Shown piece after piece: positions 1 to 7,978 of a stretch of 24,104 nucleotides of DNA. Where the stretch lies: assembly GCA_009774465.1 (NCBI GenBank), contig VSNT01000058.1:1-24104 (forward strand). The letters are read 5' to 3'. Positions within the stretch are counted from its first letter, which is position 1; the number at the start of each line of letters is the position of its first letter. This stretch comes from Lachnospiraceae bacterium (GTDB lineage: Bacteria > Bacillota_A > Clostridia > Lachnospirales > Lachnospiraceae). Under the pieces are notes generated by a model, which was given only the letters and a program-made list of their open reading frames with translations, had not been told where the DNA came from and did no database searches. The position numbers and the translations under genes are program-made.

Positions 1-52
1 TCCGGCTCTGCCCTTTGGTAACTATTCAATTATCTTATATCAGATTTTGAGT

Positions 53-310
53 TTACACAAAACTTGAAACGCTCTCATCTTCCCAAATATCCTCCGCATC
101 CAGATCCAAACTGTCATCCCACGATATTCCATATCCGCCCACATCAACCTTAACTTTGTTAAACAGATCATTGTCTTCTTCCAATTCCTTAAATTGCGGA
201 AATCTCCCGTACAAAATGTGCAGATCATATTCTTTTTCTACACCATTTTTGAATATCACTGACAGTTTTAAATCTTTTAGCGGTTTTACCGATTCAATTC
301 TATGTGTCAT
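53..310 (-). CDS. DUF2442 domain protein
   Basis: An 85-residue protein whose whole length matches the DUF2442 pattern: an N-terminal RIESVKPL strand, a middle 'F-x-N-G-x-x-x-x-Y-D-L' strand, a block with F-x-E-L and 'LFNKVKVDVGGYGISW', and an acidic C-terminal tail containing DLDAEDIW. DUF2442 proteins are small and often sit next to DUF4160 proteins, where they have been suggested to act as toxin-antitoxin-like pairs; the biochemical role is not established. No DUF4160 partner is visible here, but one could lie beyond the left edge. The reading frame stays open to 475, but the ATG at 310 begins where homology begins and has a weak AGG about ten bases upstream. A terminator hairpin at 354-393 separates it from the lipoprotein gene upstream, so it is probably transcribed separately. 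Confidence 0.75.
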   Translation of the reverse strand: MTHRIESVKPLKDLKLSVIFKNGVEKEYDLHILYGRFPQFKELEEDNDLFNKVKVDVGGYGISWDDSLDLDAEDIWEDESVSSFV

Positions 311-348
311 TTTCTTTACCTGTCTAACTACTAAATAATCATTTGGTG

Positions 349-393
349 AAAAAGTCTGCACCCCTTTACCATCGCAAAAAAGTGCAGATTTTT
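349..393 (-). terminator. intrinsic terminator, possibly bidirectional
   Basis: The arms TCTGCAC (355-361) and GTGCAGA (382-388) pair. The stem extends by six further base pairs, some of them G-T. Read on the minus strand the hairpin is followed by CTTTTT, ending the lipoprotein gene at 408. Read on the plus strand it is followed by TTTTTT, so it could work both ways. Confidence 0.7.
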
Positions 394-407
394 TAATAGT
401 TGAAGAG

Positions 408-1889
408 TTACTGTTTCGTCCCGCACACCGAGCAGACATTATAGGTCGCAGTTTCATCCCATGCTTCAGAATCAACTACCCAAGTATTGACATCTTCCCA
501 TGTGGTTTCATATACATGCCCGAAATGACCAACTTCATCCATAAAATTAAAAAAACTATCATCAAAATCATCTGCACTAAACTCGCCATCATAATTTTCT
601 CCATTTATTTCAACCATTGCTGCCTGATGATCCTGCAGTTCCCCCAAGGTATCAAATCCAACCCGCGGTTCACAACTAAGGCAATAGTAAATTGTCTTCT
701 CAATCCTCTGTGTTTCCATATGCCCCTGCGAAGGGTGGTTGATGACTTCTGTTTTCTGAACCCACTGATGACCGAGTGCAGGAATGCTTTTCGTATAGGA
801 TTCTCCACAGGCACAAGTGAATGTCTTAACACCATTTTCACCACAGCCGGGTTCCTTCGTGACCGTGCTAGTATAATCATGCTTATGAGTAGTCTCTGCC
901 GGTGCAGAAACATTCTGTCTGGTATCAGACACTTCCATTTCCTTTATGGACTTTTCAGAATTGGTAGTTTTCGTATTAGAACTGGACGCTCCTGTATTTC
1001 CAGCCTCATCGACCGCCTTTGTGACTTCAATCATCGAAACTCCATTTAAAGATTCATAAGCCTTCGCAATGCTGAAAAGATACCCATCGTCTTCCAGTAC
1101 ATCAAGTATGTACTTTTCTTCCTCGTTGATAACTCCTGCATTTTCCAAATCACTGTCACTTACCCCGGTGAGTGGTGAAAGGATCATGGCGAGCCCGTCA
1201 TAGTCATTGCTTACAGTCAAAATATTAGTGATATAAAGCGTGGAGAGCAGTACATACCCTTCCCCTTCCGGGTTCGGTCCCCATTCTCCATCTTCCCACT
1301 TTGCAGACTCTTCTCTTTTGATCGTATAGGTCTTTCCATCCCATTTAATTTCAGTCGTATGTTCAGTCTGCATATCCTCGACCATGTTAGTTGCGGGAAT
1401 AATGGCACCGGTGTAGGTGTCACAGAACAGACCGCCGGGCAATGAGATATCCGTCTTGAATACAGAGCCATCATCATTACCCCAAATGTAGCCGGACACC
1501 CTCTGTTCCACAGTAATGACTTTGCCATCTTCCGAATCCTCCACGGTGATTCCAGAAATTTCCCACTCGGAGTCTATTACATCAAAGTCATCCAGATTTT
1601 CAGGGTTCCGCCGGACTCCGCTGATCGTGACAGAAGTTTCATCGCTGAATTTCAGTTCTTTTTCTTCTGCATATGTCAGAACCTTTTCTTCTTCTGGTTC
1701 CGGCTCCGGCGCAGCTTCTTCCTCCTCTTTTCCCTCATCTTCACTCTCATCTTCCGGCTCTGCCACGGGCTCTTCCTCTTTTTCCTGTACAGGAGCCGCA
1801 GTTTCTTCACTTTCCGTATTGCCACATCCCGAAACCGCCATAAGACATACCATACATACAGTCAAAAACCTTAGCTTTTTCTTTTTCAT
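408..1889 (-). CDS. secreted lipoprotein with acidic linker and cysteine-rich C-terminal tail
   Basis: A 493-aa predicted surface lipoprotein. It starts with a basic n-region, a hydrophobic core and a lipobox ending VSGC, with the lipidated Cys at 22. Residues about 25-68 are an acidic Glu/Pro-rich linker, as used to cross the wall. Residues about 69-280 form a domain shared with the next upstream lipoprotein (2071-3717); shared landmarks include TYTG after LPGGLFCD, EIKWDGKTY and DYDGLAMIL-PLTG. The C-terminal third carries a 'KHDYTSTVTKEPGC…FTCACGESYTKSIPALGH' unit, a type common as repeats in Clostridia surface proteins, and ends in a CSVCGTKQ cysteine pair that might bind metal or form disulfides. 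The start is supported by AGAAGGA six bases upstream. A terminator follows at 349-393. The function is unknown; an extracellular binding or structural role is an inference. Confidence 0.8.
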   Translation of the reverse strand: MKKKKLRFLTVCMVCLMAVSGCGNTESEETAAPVQEKEEEPVAEPEDESEDEGKEEEEAAPEPEPEEEKVLTYAEEKELKFSDETSVTISGVRRNPENLDDFDVIDSEWEISGITVEDSEDGKVITVEQRVSGYIWGNDDGSVFKTDISLPGGLFCDTYTGAIIPATNMVEDMQTEHTTEIKWDGKTYTIKREESAKWEDGEWGPNPEGEGYVLLSTLYITNILTVSNDYDGLAMILSPLTGVSDSDLENAGVINEEEKYILDVLEDDGYLFSIAKAYESLNGVSMIEVTKAVDEAGNTGASSSNTKTTNSEKSIKEMEVSDTRQNVSAPAETTHKHDYTSTVTKEPGCGENGVKTFTCACGESYTKSIPALGHQWVQKTEVINHPSQGHMETQRIEKTIYYCLSCEPRVGFDTLGELQDHQAAMVEINGENYDGEFSADDFDDSFFNFMDEVGHFGHVYETTWEDVNTWVVDSEAWDETATYNVCSVCGTKQ

Positions 1890-2070
1890 CCAAAGTCCTT
1901 CTTTCTTCTATAATAATTACAGAATGTTCTCATGCATAACTATCGCAGTCTATGTATCTCACACATTTCCTCTTCTTTCCCTTCGCTCTCCCACAGAATC
2001 CTATTTTTTAGCAAGGCGCGTATATGGAATCATGTTGGAAAGAAAAGGGAAAAGAGGATATCGTCTTTAT

Positions 2071-3717
2071 TTATGGAATCCGCGGGTGTCCGTATGGCGA
2101 GGGTTCCGGGCCGGCATATAATCCATAGGGATCACAGATCCAGTATGTCCCTCCCAGATTTACCCGGCACCACTGGTGTGCCCACTGGTTCTCATTCACA
2201 TGCTCATAGGAATATCCGAGCATATTCAGGCAGAGCCCTGTCGTTCTCGCACTTCCCGCACAGGATGCTGTCCCAAGCACCAGATAGCCATAAGGATCGT
2301 TGTAGTGGGGCGCCGATGTGGAGTAGGACATCCCGGCATCGAATCTCGCCCGTAACGATGTTTCGATCCCCGTCAGCTGCTCTTCCGCACTCAGTCCTAC
2401 AAGCGGCTGTACGATGCCGAGTGCCGCGTCATATGCTGCCTGCAATTCAGCATCCGTCAGATTTTTCTTCACACTCGAATAATTGGCCAGCTGGCTGATC
2501 GGGACGATCCCATCAACTGTGGAAGCCTGCTGCGGAGTTTCCGGCTCCGCTTCTGCTGCCGCCACAGTCGTATTGGCAATACCGCTCACAGACTCGCCGC
2601 CCTTCGCACCAGCATAAGCCATTCTTCCTTCTTTTCTCCCATAATTCTGGTAATGGTCATACAAGGCATTCACATCCGTACCGCAGGCCGACACCACATC
2701 AGGATAAGCTGAGGCATAAAAGGCAGGATCAAACTGCTTTGCCGCATTCCCGGAAGCCTGCCCGGAATCAGGAACAGGATTCCCCGATTCTATGGCAACT
2801 GCCTTTTCACCACTATCATTCCCACCGCTTTCAACATCCGCCATAGCCAGTTCTATATAGGCATCATCAATACGGAACAGATATCCATCCTCATCCAGAA
2901 AATCCAAGATATGATTCTCTTCCCCTTTTTCAACTTTCCCTGCCTCCTTTGACAGGTCAGCCGGGGCCGTCAAGGGTTCCAGTATCATCGCAAGCCCGTC
3001 ATACCCTTCGTCCACCTCCAAAGTATCCGTGAGGGACAGTGTACAGGGCAGGATATTCCCGCCTTCCCCGTCCGGGTTCCATTCACCATACCCCCATTCT
3101 GCCAGCTGTGACCGGGTTACATCGTAGGTTTCGCCATCCCATTCTATTTCAGTCGTAATGTTTCGGACTGGATAACCGCCATACATGCCTGTCGATGCAG
3201 AAATAATCTTTCCTGTATAGATATCACAGAACAGGCCGCCGGGCATGATGATATTCGTCCTTGCTTCCTTCCCGTCACTGCTTGTCCATGTATATCCCGT
3301 GGCTTTCTGTTCCACAGTAATGGTCCTGCCTCCATCCTCCTTCTCTTCAACTGTAATCCCGGTGATCCTCCAGTCCGAATCAATGACCTCATAATCCGAT
3401 GCATCATTCGGGTTCATGCGGACTCCGGCGATAGTGAGGGAAGTCCTGCCACAGAATTCCAAACCATTTTCCTCTATGTAGGACAGCCCGGTTTTTTCCG
3501 TTTTTTCTGCTACTTCCTCTACAATCTCCTCTGCCTCTTCCTTTCCTTCACTAACTGTGTCCGGCTCTTTTCTGACAGGCTCTTCTATAACATGCTCCTC
3601 TACTCCGGCTTGTTCAGGGGGAACAGACACAACAGGTTCGGCTCCATTGTTTCCACATGCAGAAAGAAGGAGCAGCGATATTCCAAATGTCAATGTTTTC
3701 AATTTTTTATTCTTCAT
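2071..3717 (-). CDS. secreted lipoprotein with C-terminal transglutaminase-like domain
   Basis: A 548-aa predicted lipoprotein. The lipobox is LSAC, with the lipidated Cys at 21, followed by a Glu/Val-rich linker. Residues about 80-280 are paralogous to the core of the lipoprotein at 408-1889. Near residues 340-385 there is one 'FDPAFYASAYPDVV…LYDHYQNYGRKEGR' unit, a module found repeated in Clostridia surface proteins. The C-terminal 130 residues look transglutaminase-like: a Cys in GTASCAGSA (Cys486), a His in WAHQW (His514) and an Asp in WICDPYG (Asp529), in the order and spacing of the Cys-His-Asp triad. Such domains act as proteases, cross-linking enzymes or peptide-binding modules. The start at 3717 is preferred over the ATG at 3735 because the upstream ATG lies inside the GAGAGAAG ribosome binding site. 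The substrate is unknown. Confidence 0.8.
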   Translation of the reverse strand: MKNKKLKTLTFGISLLLLSACGNNGAEPVVSVPPEQAGVEEHVIEEPVRKEPDTVSEGKEEAEEIVEEVAEKTEKTGLSYIEENGLEFCGRTSLTIAGVRMNPNDASDYEVIDSDWRITGITVEEKEDGGRTITVEQKATGYTWTSSDGKEARTNIIMPGGLFCDIYTGKIISASTGMYGGYPVRNITTEIEWDGETYDVTRSQLAEWGYGEWNPDGEGGNILPCTLSLTDTLEVDEGYDGLAMILEPLTAPADLSKEAGKVEKGEENHILDFLDEDGYLFRIDDAYIELAMADVESGGNDSGEKAVAIESGNPVPDSGQASGNAAKQFDPAFYASAYPDVVSACGTDVNALYDHYQNYGRKEGRMAYAGAKGGESVSGIANTTVAAAEAEPETPQQASTVDGIVPISQLANYSSVKKNLTDAELQAAYDAALGIVQPLVGLSAEEQLTGIETSLRARFDAGMSYSTSAPHYNDPYGYLVLGTASCAGSARTTGLCLNMLGYSYEHVNENQWAHQWCRVNLGGTYWICDPYGLYAGPEPSPYGHPRIP

Positions 3718-3927
3718 AAAGCATTCTTCTCTCATAGTATACTTTGAACTTTGCCATAATCTATTCTATGTTATTTTACAGATTCCGGCAGATACTAATC
3801 CCCCTTCCTCTTTTCCTTTTTCTTTTCATTTTACTCCCATTGCCTTCAGATCTGAGTGGAAGACGGAAAAGTAAGGGAAGAAGGGGATGTACCAGATAAC
3901 TTTATAGTAATATGTCTAAATTCTCAA

Positions 3928-4281
3928 TCACACATCTTTTTTATGCGATGAGATTTTATAAATGCTGTAACCAATATCCGCCAGAGGCAAAATTATAAGT
4001 AAAATTGCAAAGTTTCCAATTACCCCAAACAGCCACACATAAAGATACATATAGACTATTCCAACAATAATTGTAAAAATCCAGCCTTTATGAAATCTCT
4101 CTTTAATCCGCCCCGGAACATACATCATCAGCGACACTACAATACCATATATAATGCTCCATCCGAAGCTGTCAGCTTTTATCAGAGTATTAAAAAGTAT
4201 TACCATTACTACAAATATAACTGCCAGCATAGACAGTTTCTTTTTCAATTTTGCTTTTTCTGCTTCATAATCAAATTCCAT
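3928..4281 (-). CDS. small integral membrane protein of unknown function
   Basis: A 117-aa protein with a short charged N-terminus (EAEKAKLKKK) and about four hydrophobic membrane segments: LAVIFVVMVILFNTLI, WSIIYGIVVSLMMYV, WIFTIIVGIVYMYLYVWLFG and FAILLIILPLADIGYSIY. The tail is basic. The frame is open upstream to 4368, but the ATG at 4281 is chosen because TTAGGAGG lies seven bases before it, far stronger than any other candidate. It starts 89 bases after the stop of the lipoprotein gene 4371-5513, so the two are probably one operon. No enzymatic motif is visible and the family was not recognised. Confidence 0.75.
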   Translation of the reverse strand: MEFDYEAEKAKLKKKLSMLAVIFVVMVILFNTLIKADSFGWSIIYGIVVSLMMYVPGRIKERFHKGWIFTIIVGIVYMYLYVWLFGVIGNFAILLIILPLADIGYSIYKISSHKKDV

Positions 4282-4370
4282 TGTTTCTCCTCCTAAGTAT
4301 ATACTTTTTGTTTTCAGGCATTGTACATATAACAAGCTCATATCTTCTGGTTCTTCTGCATTATCCACTA

Positions 4371-5513
4371 TTACTGCTCTGTTACATTTGTCTCATATTC
4401 ATATTTCTCTATATTTTTTGTCACACACTTATTGAACATTGTGTCTAAGTCTTCAAAACCGATATAATAATAGTCTCCTCGCCAGAAAATATCTCCACTG
4501 GACAACTTTTTCGTAAATGCAGAACCCTCAGGCATTTCATAATCGCTCAGGTCAACACTGCATATCCCGTCTTTCAAAAGGAGTATGTCTTTAAATTTCC
4601 CATATGTATAAAAATAAAGTGTTTCACCTGCATCCGGATCTGTCATGTCAACATCTTTAATCCTGAACAGAACATAAACTGAATTGTAATCACTGCCGCT
4701 CATTCCCGGTTTCAGCGTCAGGAAATAATTTCCTATATATTTTACCTCCGTCACCGTATCCCAATCCTTGGACGCAATGGCATCTTCCATCTGTTTCTGC
4801 ATCTTTGCCAGTGTATCTGAAGGAATCTGTGAAAGTTCGGTAACATACCTGTCGCATTCGGGAACAACAAATTCCTTTGTACTCTCCCCTGCAAAATATC
4901 CGTTTTCCAACAGCAGCTGTTCATCATATTCTGCTGTCATAATGACTGTATCACCTACTGTAAGGTTCTCACTTTTATCAATGGAATATCGAACAGATAT
5001 AACCGGGTTGCTATTCTCATTCCTGATAGATGCTTTCACATAAGGGGCAATCCCCTGAAACTCCACATCTACATTTTCAAACAAATCGACCTCTTCCAGT
5101 TCTTTGAGCCCTTCAACAATAAATTTCTTTTCCGTTCCTGTAAACTGGATCTTATAATCCTCCACCGATTCATTATCCACAGTGGCTTTTACAGTCACTT
5201 CATCGCCATTTGACAGCTCTCCGCTGGGATATACTTCATAGGATACAGCTTCTTCTATCGCTGCCATGCCCCTGAACATGTCACCAATATTTTCGTCTGT
5301 CATCTTTTCCTCGTCAAAGCCTGCTGCTTCCATCGCAGCATCTTCCCATACATAGGAATCTGCGATCCTTGCTGTCCCATACCCATCAACGCCATCAAAT
5401 TTCAGTTCCAGACCTTCCATGACATCAATCTCGGTTTTCCCACAGCCAGTTAATGCACCTGCCATTAGCAATAACATAACACCCGATACTGCCATCCTCC
5501 ATCGTTTCTTCAT
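4371..5513 (-). CDS. secreted lipoprotein with tandem beta-rich (TcaA/Ig-like) modules
   Basis: A 380-aa predicted lipoprotein with lipobox LTGC (lipidated Cys24). The mature part holds two modules of similar layout: 'EGLELKFDGVDGYGTARI…LSNGDEVTVKATVD' and 'FENVDVEFQGIAPYVKASI…LTVGDTVIMTAEY', each a beta-rich domain ending in a 'GD-x-V' strand, seen also in TcaA-like and zinc-ribbon-associated exported proteins of Firmicutes. The C-terminal 150 residues form another mixed domain with many aromatic residues. Two in-frame ATGs are possible. The second (5513) is preferred because AAAGGAG is eight bases away, against two for the first. A consensus promoter lies just upstream at 5551-5578. The role is unknown; a cell-envelope sensing or binding function is an inference. 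Confidence 0.8.
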   Translation of the reverse strand: MKKRWRMAVSGVMLLLMAGALTGCGKTEIDVMEGLELKFDGVDGYGTARIADSYVWEDAAMEAAGFDEEKMTDENIGDMFRGMAAIEEAVSYEVYPSGELSNGDEVTVKATVDNESVEDYKIQFTGTEKKFIVEGLKELEEVDLFENVDVEFQGIAPYVKASIRNENSNPVISVRYSIDKSENLTVGDTVIMTAEYDEQLLLENGYFAGESTKEFVVPECDRYVTELSQIPSDTLAKMQKQMEDAIASKDWDTVTEVKYIGNYFLTLKPGMSGSDYNSVYVLFRIKDVDMTDPDAGETLYFYTYGKFKDILLLKDGICSVDLSDYEMPEGSAFTKKLSSGDIFWRGDYYYIGFEDLDTMFNKCVTKNIEKYEYETNVTEQ

Positions 5514-5550
5514 TTCCATCTCTCCTTTTGTGTTTTTTGTTTCCTATTAA

Positions 5551-5578
5551 AGTATATCATTTTGTTGATTTATGTCAA
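5551..5578 (-). promoter_or_regulatory. sigma-A type promoter of the lipoprotein gene 4371-5513
   Basis: On the minus strand a perfect TTGACA (5573-5578) is separated by 16 bases from TATACT (5551-5556), about 40 bases upstream of the start codon. This is close to the housekeeping consensus. Confidence 0.75.
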
Positions 5579-5723
5579 CATTACGATATGTTTTTAAGAA
5601 GAACAACATATAGAGCAGTATATACAATGATATTTTCTTTAAAGCATAATGTCTGAAAACAGGCAGGTTTTATCGGACATTCACCATCCTATAACAAATG
5701 CAATCTAATCTATTCTGAACAGA

Positions 5724-5760
5724 CAAAAAAGTAACAGCAATATTTCATACTGTTACTCTT
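5724..5760 (-). terminator. intrinsic terminator after the 172-aa gene
   Basis: The 8-bp perfect stem AGTAACAG (5730-5737) / CTGTTACT (5750-5757) has a 12-base loop and is followed on the minus strand by TTTTTTG. It lies about 40 bases past the stop of the gene at 5797. Confidence 0.8.
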
Positions 5761-5796
5761 TTATAGTCCCCCTATGCAGTTAATCATGATGGCACT

Positions 5797-6315
5797 TTAT
5801 AGTTTTTCCACCCCTTTTAAGAAACTTTTCAAATGGGCTGCTATCTCAGCCGGACATATACCCTGTGCGATTTTAAGGATTCCTGCCAAATACATATAGG
5901 CAATCACACAGTCTACTCTGGCATACCCCCTAACCAGATATCCCGATCCCATTATGTCCTCTACTTCCTCCGCCCTCCCATCGGCGATAATCTCCAATCC
6001 ACTTTGTAGATAATCTTTTAATGGAATATCACACTCTTTTTCCCTTTCAAAGATATCAAGCACATATTCCCCGCCTTGCCGGAAGGCTTCATCTTCTGCC
6101 AATGCAACAAATCCCTCATGTTTCACATATTCTGCAAGGTTGTGTATGACCTCAATCGCAAGCTCCACATTTGCTTTTTCATCTTCCGATATCCCGTTTT
6201 CCAGCATGTTTGCGGCCTCTGTCTTCATCAACTTTTCATAGTCTGGAAAAATTTGTTCCTGCTCCAACTTTTCATTCTCACCTCCCTCGCTCATCTTCTT
6301 TCCCTTGTCCATCAT
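5797..6315 (-). CDS. hypothetical protein, mostly helical, coupled to a YkgJ-type protein
   Basis: A 172-aa predicted cytosolic protein, acidic at the N-terminus (EKLEQEQIFPDYEKLMK), followed by helices and a conserved-looking C-terminal stretch 'GYARVDCVIAYMYLAGILKIAQGICP'. No known domain was recognised. Its start overlaps the last 38 bases of the YkgJ-type gene 6278-7033, so the two are translationally coupled and probably act together. Two starts are possible: the ATG pair at 6315 with a weak purine stretch, or the ATG at 6294 preceded by AAGGGAAAG. The longer form is given. A strong terminator follows at 5724-5760, so this is the last gene of its unit. Confidence 0.65.
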   Translation of the reverse strand: MMDKGKKMSEGGENEKLEQEQIFPDYEKLMKTEAANMLENGISEDEKANVELAIEVIHNLAEYVKHEGFVALAEDEAFRQGGEYVLDIFEREKECDIPLKDYLQSGLEIIADGRAEEVEDIMGSGYLVRGYARVDCVIAYMYLAGILKIAQGICPAEIAAHLKSFLKGVEKL

Positions 6316-7033
6316 CTTCTTTTTCCATTTTATCCCTCATCCCGGTTATTGCCGAAAGCAGCCTCTCCATATTCCGCTCAAACTGAGGCAGAAACTCTTG
6401 ACCTGTATCATATTCCAGATACAGATCGCCAAATGCCGCATTCCAGAATAATTCCATTACCTTTGGGTTTGCTGATTTTTCCAGTTTACGAAATGACATG
6501 CTTAACCGATAAACAACATTCTGCCACTTGGCAAAAAATCCATCTGCCACAGGAATCCCAAACGAGCCCAGCCATTCTCTTACTGTATGGGTTTCGTCCT
6601 CATCGCCACAGCCGGGATTGGTAAAAAAATACTTAATATCTTCTTCTGTGATTTCGGCATTGTCCTTTTTAGTGTCATACCTAATACCCCTTCCAATCGG
6701 ATACATGGCACAGACTGTCGGCTTTGCATTATGCACCATACACTTCCTGTTTTTGAGCAGCGGGCATCTCTGCACATTACCGCGGGGCATTAACCTTACA
6801 ACCGGTATTCGGGAATCCTGCCCGATATAGACCTCGCAATACTGCTTTAACAGCTCCTCTGGCGATATCTTCAGCTCCTTTGCCATATTGTAGGCATCTC
6901 TTGGGTTCAAAAGGATGTCTTCCCGGTGGATACAGCATTTCCCACACATAGTACATCTAAATCGAAAAGGCTCATCCACTCCGATCTGTTGATTCTCAAA
7001 GCTCTGCAAAATGCCCTGCATTCTATCATCCAT
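6278..7033 (-). CDS. YkgJ-family cysteine-cluster protein
   Basis: A 251-aa protein with the CxxCxxCC signature (Cys27, 30, 33, 34), then a second group Cys90, Cys98 and Cys108 inside 'CPLLKNRKCMVHNAKPTVCAMYP', and another Cys at 142. This arrangement matches the YkgJ/FliB-type cysteine-cluster family, thought to bind Zn or an Fe-S cluster; some members are linked to flagellin lysine methylation, but most are uncharacterised. The C-terminal 90 residues are helical and charged. The start at 7033 is chosen because AAAGGAGGGAGAG lies just upstream; the frame extends to 7102 without an RBS there. It overlaps the downstream 172-aa gene by 38 bases. No flagellar genes are nearby, so a flagellin role is not supported here. 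Confidence 0.85.
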   Translation of the reverse strand: MDDRMQGILQSFENQQIGVDEPFRFRCTMCGKCCIHREDILLNPRDAYNMAKELKISPEELLKQYCEVYIGQDSRIPVVRLMPRGNVQRCPLLKNRKCMVHNAKPTVCAMYPIGRGIRYDTKKDNAEITEEDIKYFFTNPGCGDEDETHTVREWLGSFGIPVADGFFAKWQNVVYRLSMSFRKLEKSANPKVMELFWNAAFGDLYLEYDTGQEFLPQFERNMERLLSAITGMRDKMEKEDDGQGKEDERGR

Positions 7034-7266
7034 TTGCTCTCCCTCCTTTCTTGAACTCATAATAGCGGAACAATCAAAATACTGATATTTGAGAAAATGC
7101 AAAGTTTCCAGTTTTTATATGTAAACTCTGCATTACTATAGTCCGTTCTTCAATTCCTCTGGCTGTAGCCGCCTCCCTTTTATAATAAATACATTAAAAT
7201 AAGGAATTACCTGTTACCGGCAATCCCATAAACATACACTTTCTTGCTCATCTTATAATTTTATAT

Positions 7267-7830
7267 CTATTTATCATCTGTCAAATTCGGCAGATGGATT
7301 ATATATTTAGACTTCGCAACAATGTTCTCCATCGGAACATATTTTTCCTTCCAAAACCTGCTGTCGTTTGAGTTGTTGCGATTATCTCCCATAAAGAAAT
7401 AACAACCTTCCGGCACTGCATAAACTCCATCCCCTCTCCTGTTCATTGGGGCTTTGACAAACGAATCATCCAATTCTTCCCCATTGGCATATACCTTGCC
7501 ATTACTGACCTCGATAATATCTCCGGGCAGACCGATCACTCTTTTTATATAGGTAGTATCTGGTTCATCCGGCGGAAAAAATATTAAGATGTCATACCTC
7601 TTTATATCATCTTCCTCTGTATCATATCTTGTCCCCAGAGCAATATCGCCTTCATTTATTGCTGGTTCCATACTTCCTGTCGGAACAAGACTCAATACCC
7701 AGATATACTTGAACCCCGCAAAGACCATTATGAGAAATAACACATATGCTATCACCGCTCTTGTAAATCTCTTTTTAAAATCTTCCTGTTTTTCTGACTT
7801 CTTTATCATCCTGCCTCCACTTTTTTCCAT
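7267..7830 (-). CDS. lepB: type I signal peptidase
   Basis: A 187-aa membrane-anchored serine protease that removes signal peptides from exported proteins on the outer face of the membrane. One N-terminal membrane segment (about residues 25-47) is followed by the catalytic Ser53 in 'VPTGSMEPAI' and the general-base Lys96 in 'YIKRVIGLPGD'. The late conserved box 'MGDNRNNSNDSRFW' is also complete, so the enzyme should be active. The length is normal for Gram-positive enzymes. The start at 7830 is supported by GGGAGG eight bases upstream; the ATG at 7809 also has a GGAGG and is an alternative. The gene diverges from the clpX paralogue at 7979. It may serve the lipoproteins or other exported cargo nearby only indirectly, since lipoproteins are processed by signal peptidase II. 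Confidence 0.93.
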   Translation of the reverse strand: MEKSGGRMIKKSEKQEDFKKRFTRAVIAYVLFLIMVFAGFKYIWVLSLVPTGSMEPAINEGDIALGTRYDTEEDDIKRYDILIFFPPDEPDTTYIKRVIGLPGDIIEVSNGKVYANGEELDDSFVKAPMNRRGDGVYAVPEGCYFFMGDNRNNSNDSRFWKEKYVPMENIVAKSKYIIHLPNLTDDK

Positions 7831-7978
7831 AATAACTGCCTCCCTTCTATCATAATATAGATTCCTTATATTTGATATCCCTATTATACTCCATGCTCCC
7901 CTGCCACCATTTTTGCAAGAATTATCTTTTAAAAACAGATTATAAAATAGGGGTATCAATTATCAGGAGGTATTATAA

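Noticed and set aside
1932..2498. Plus-strand 188-aa open frame
   Set aside because: It is antisense to the transglutaminase-like lipoprotein and rich in His, Arg and Pro in a way typical of shadow frames.
3790..3890. Purine/pyrimidine-rich imperfect inverted stretches between the lipoprotein genes
   Set aside because: The pairing is low-complexity and interrupted, with no T tract placed to act as a terminator.
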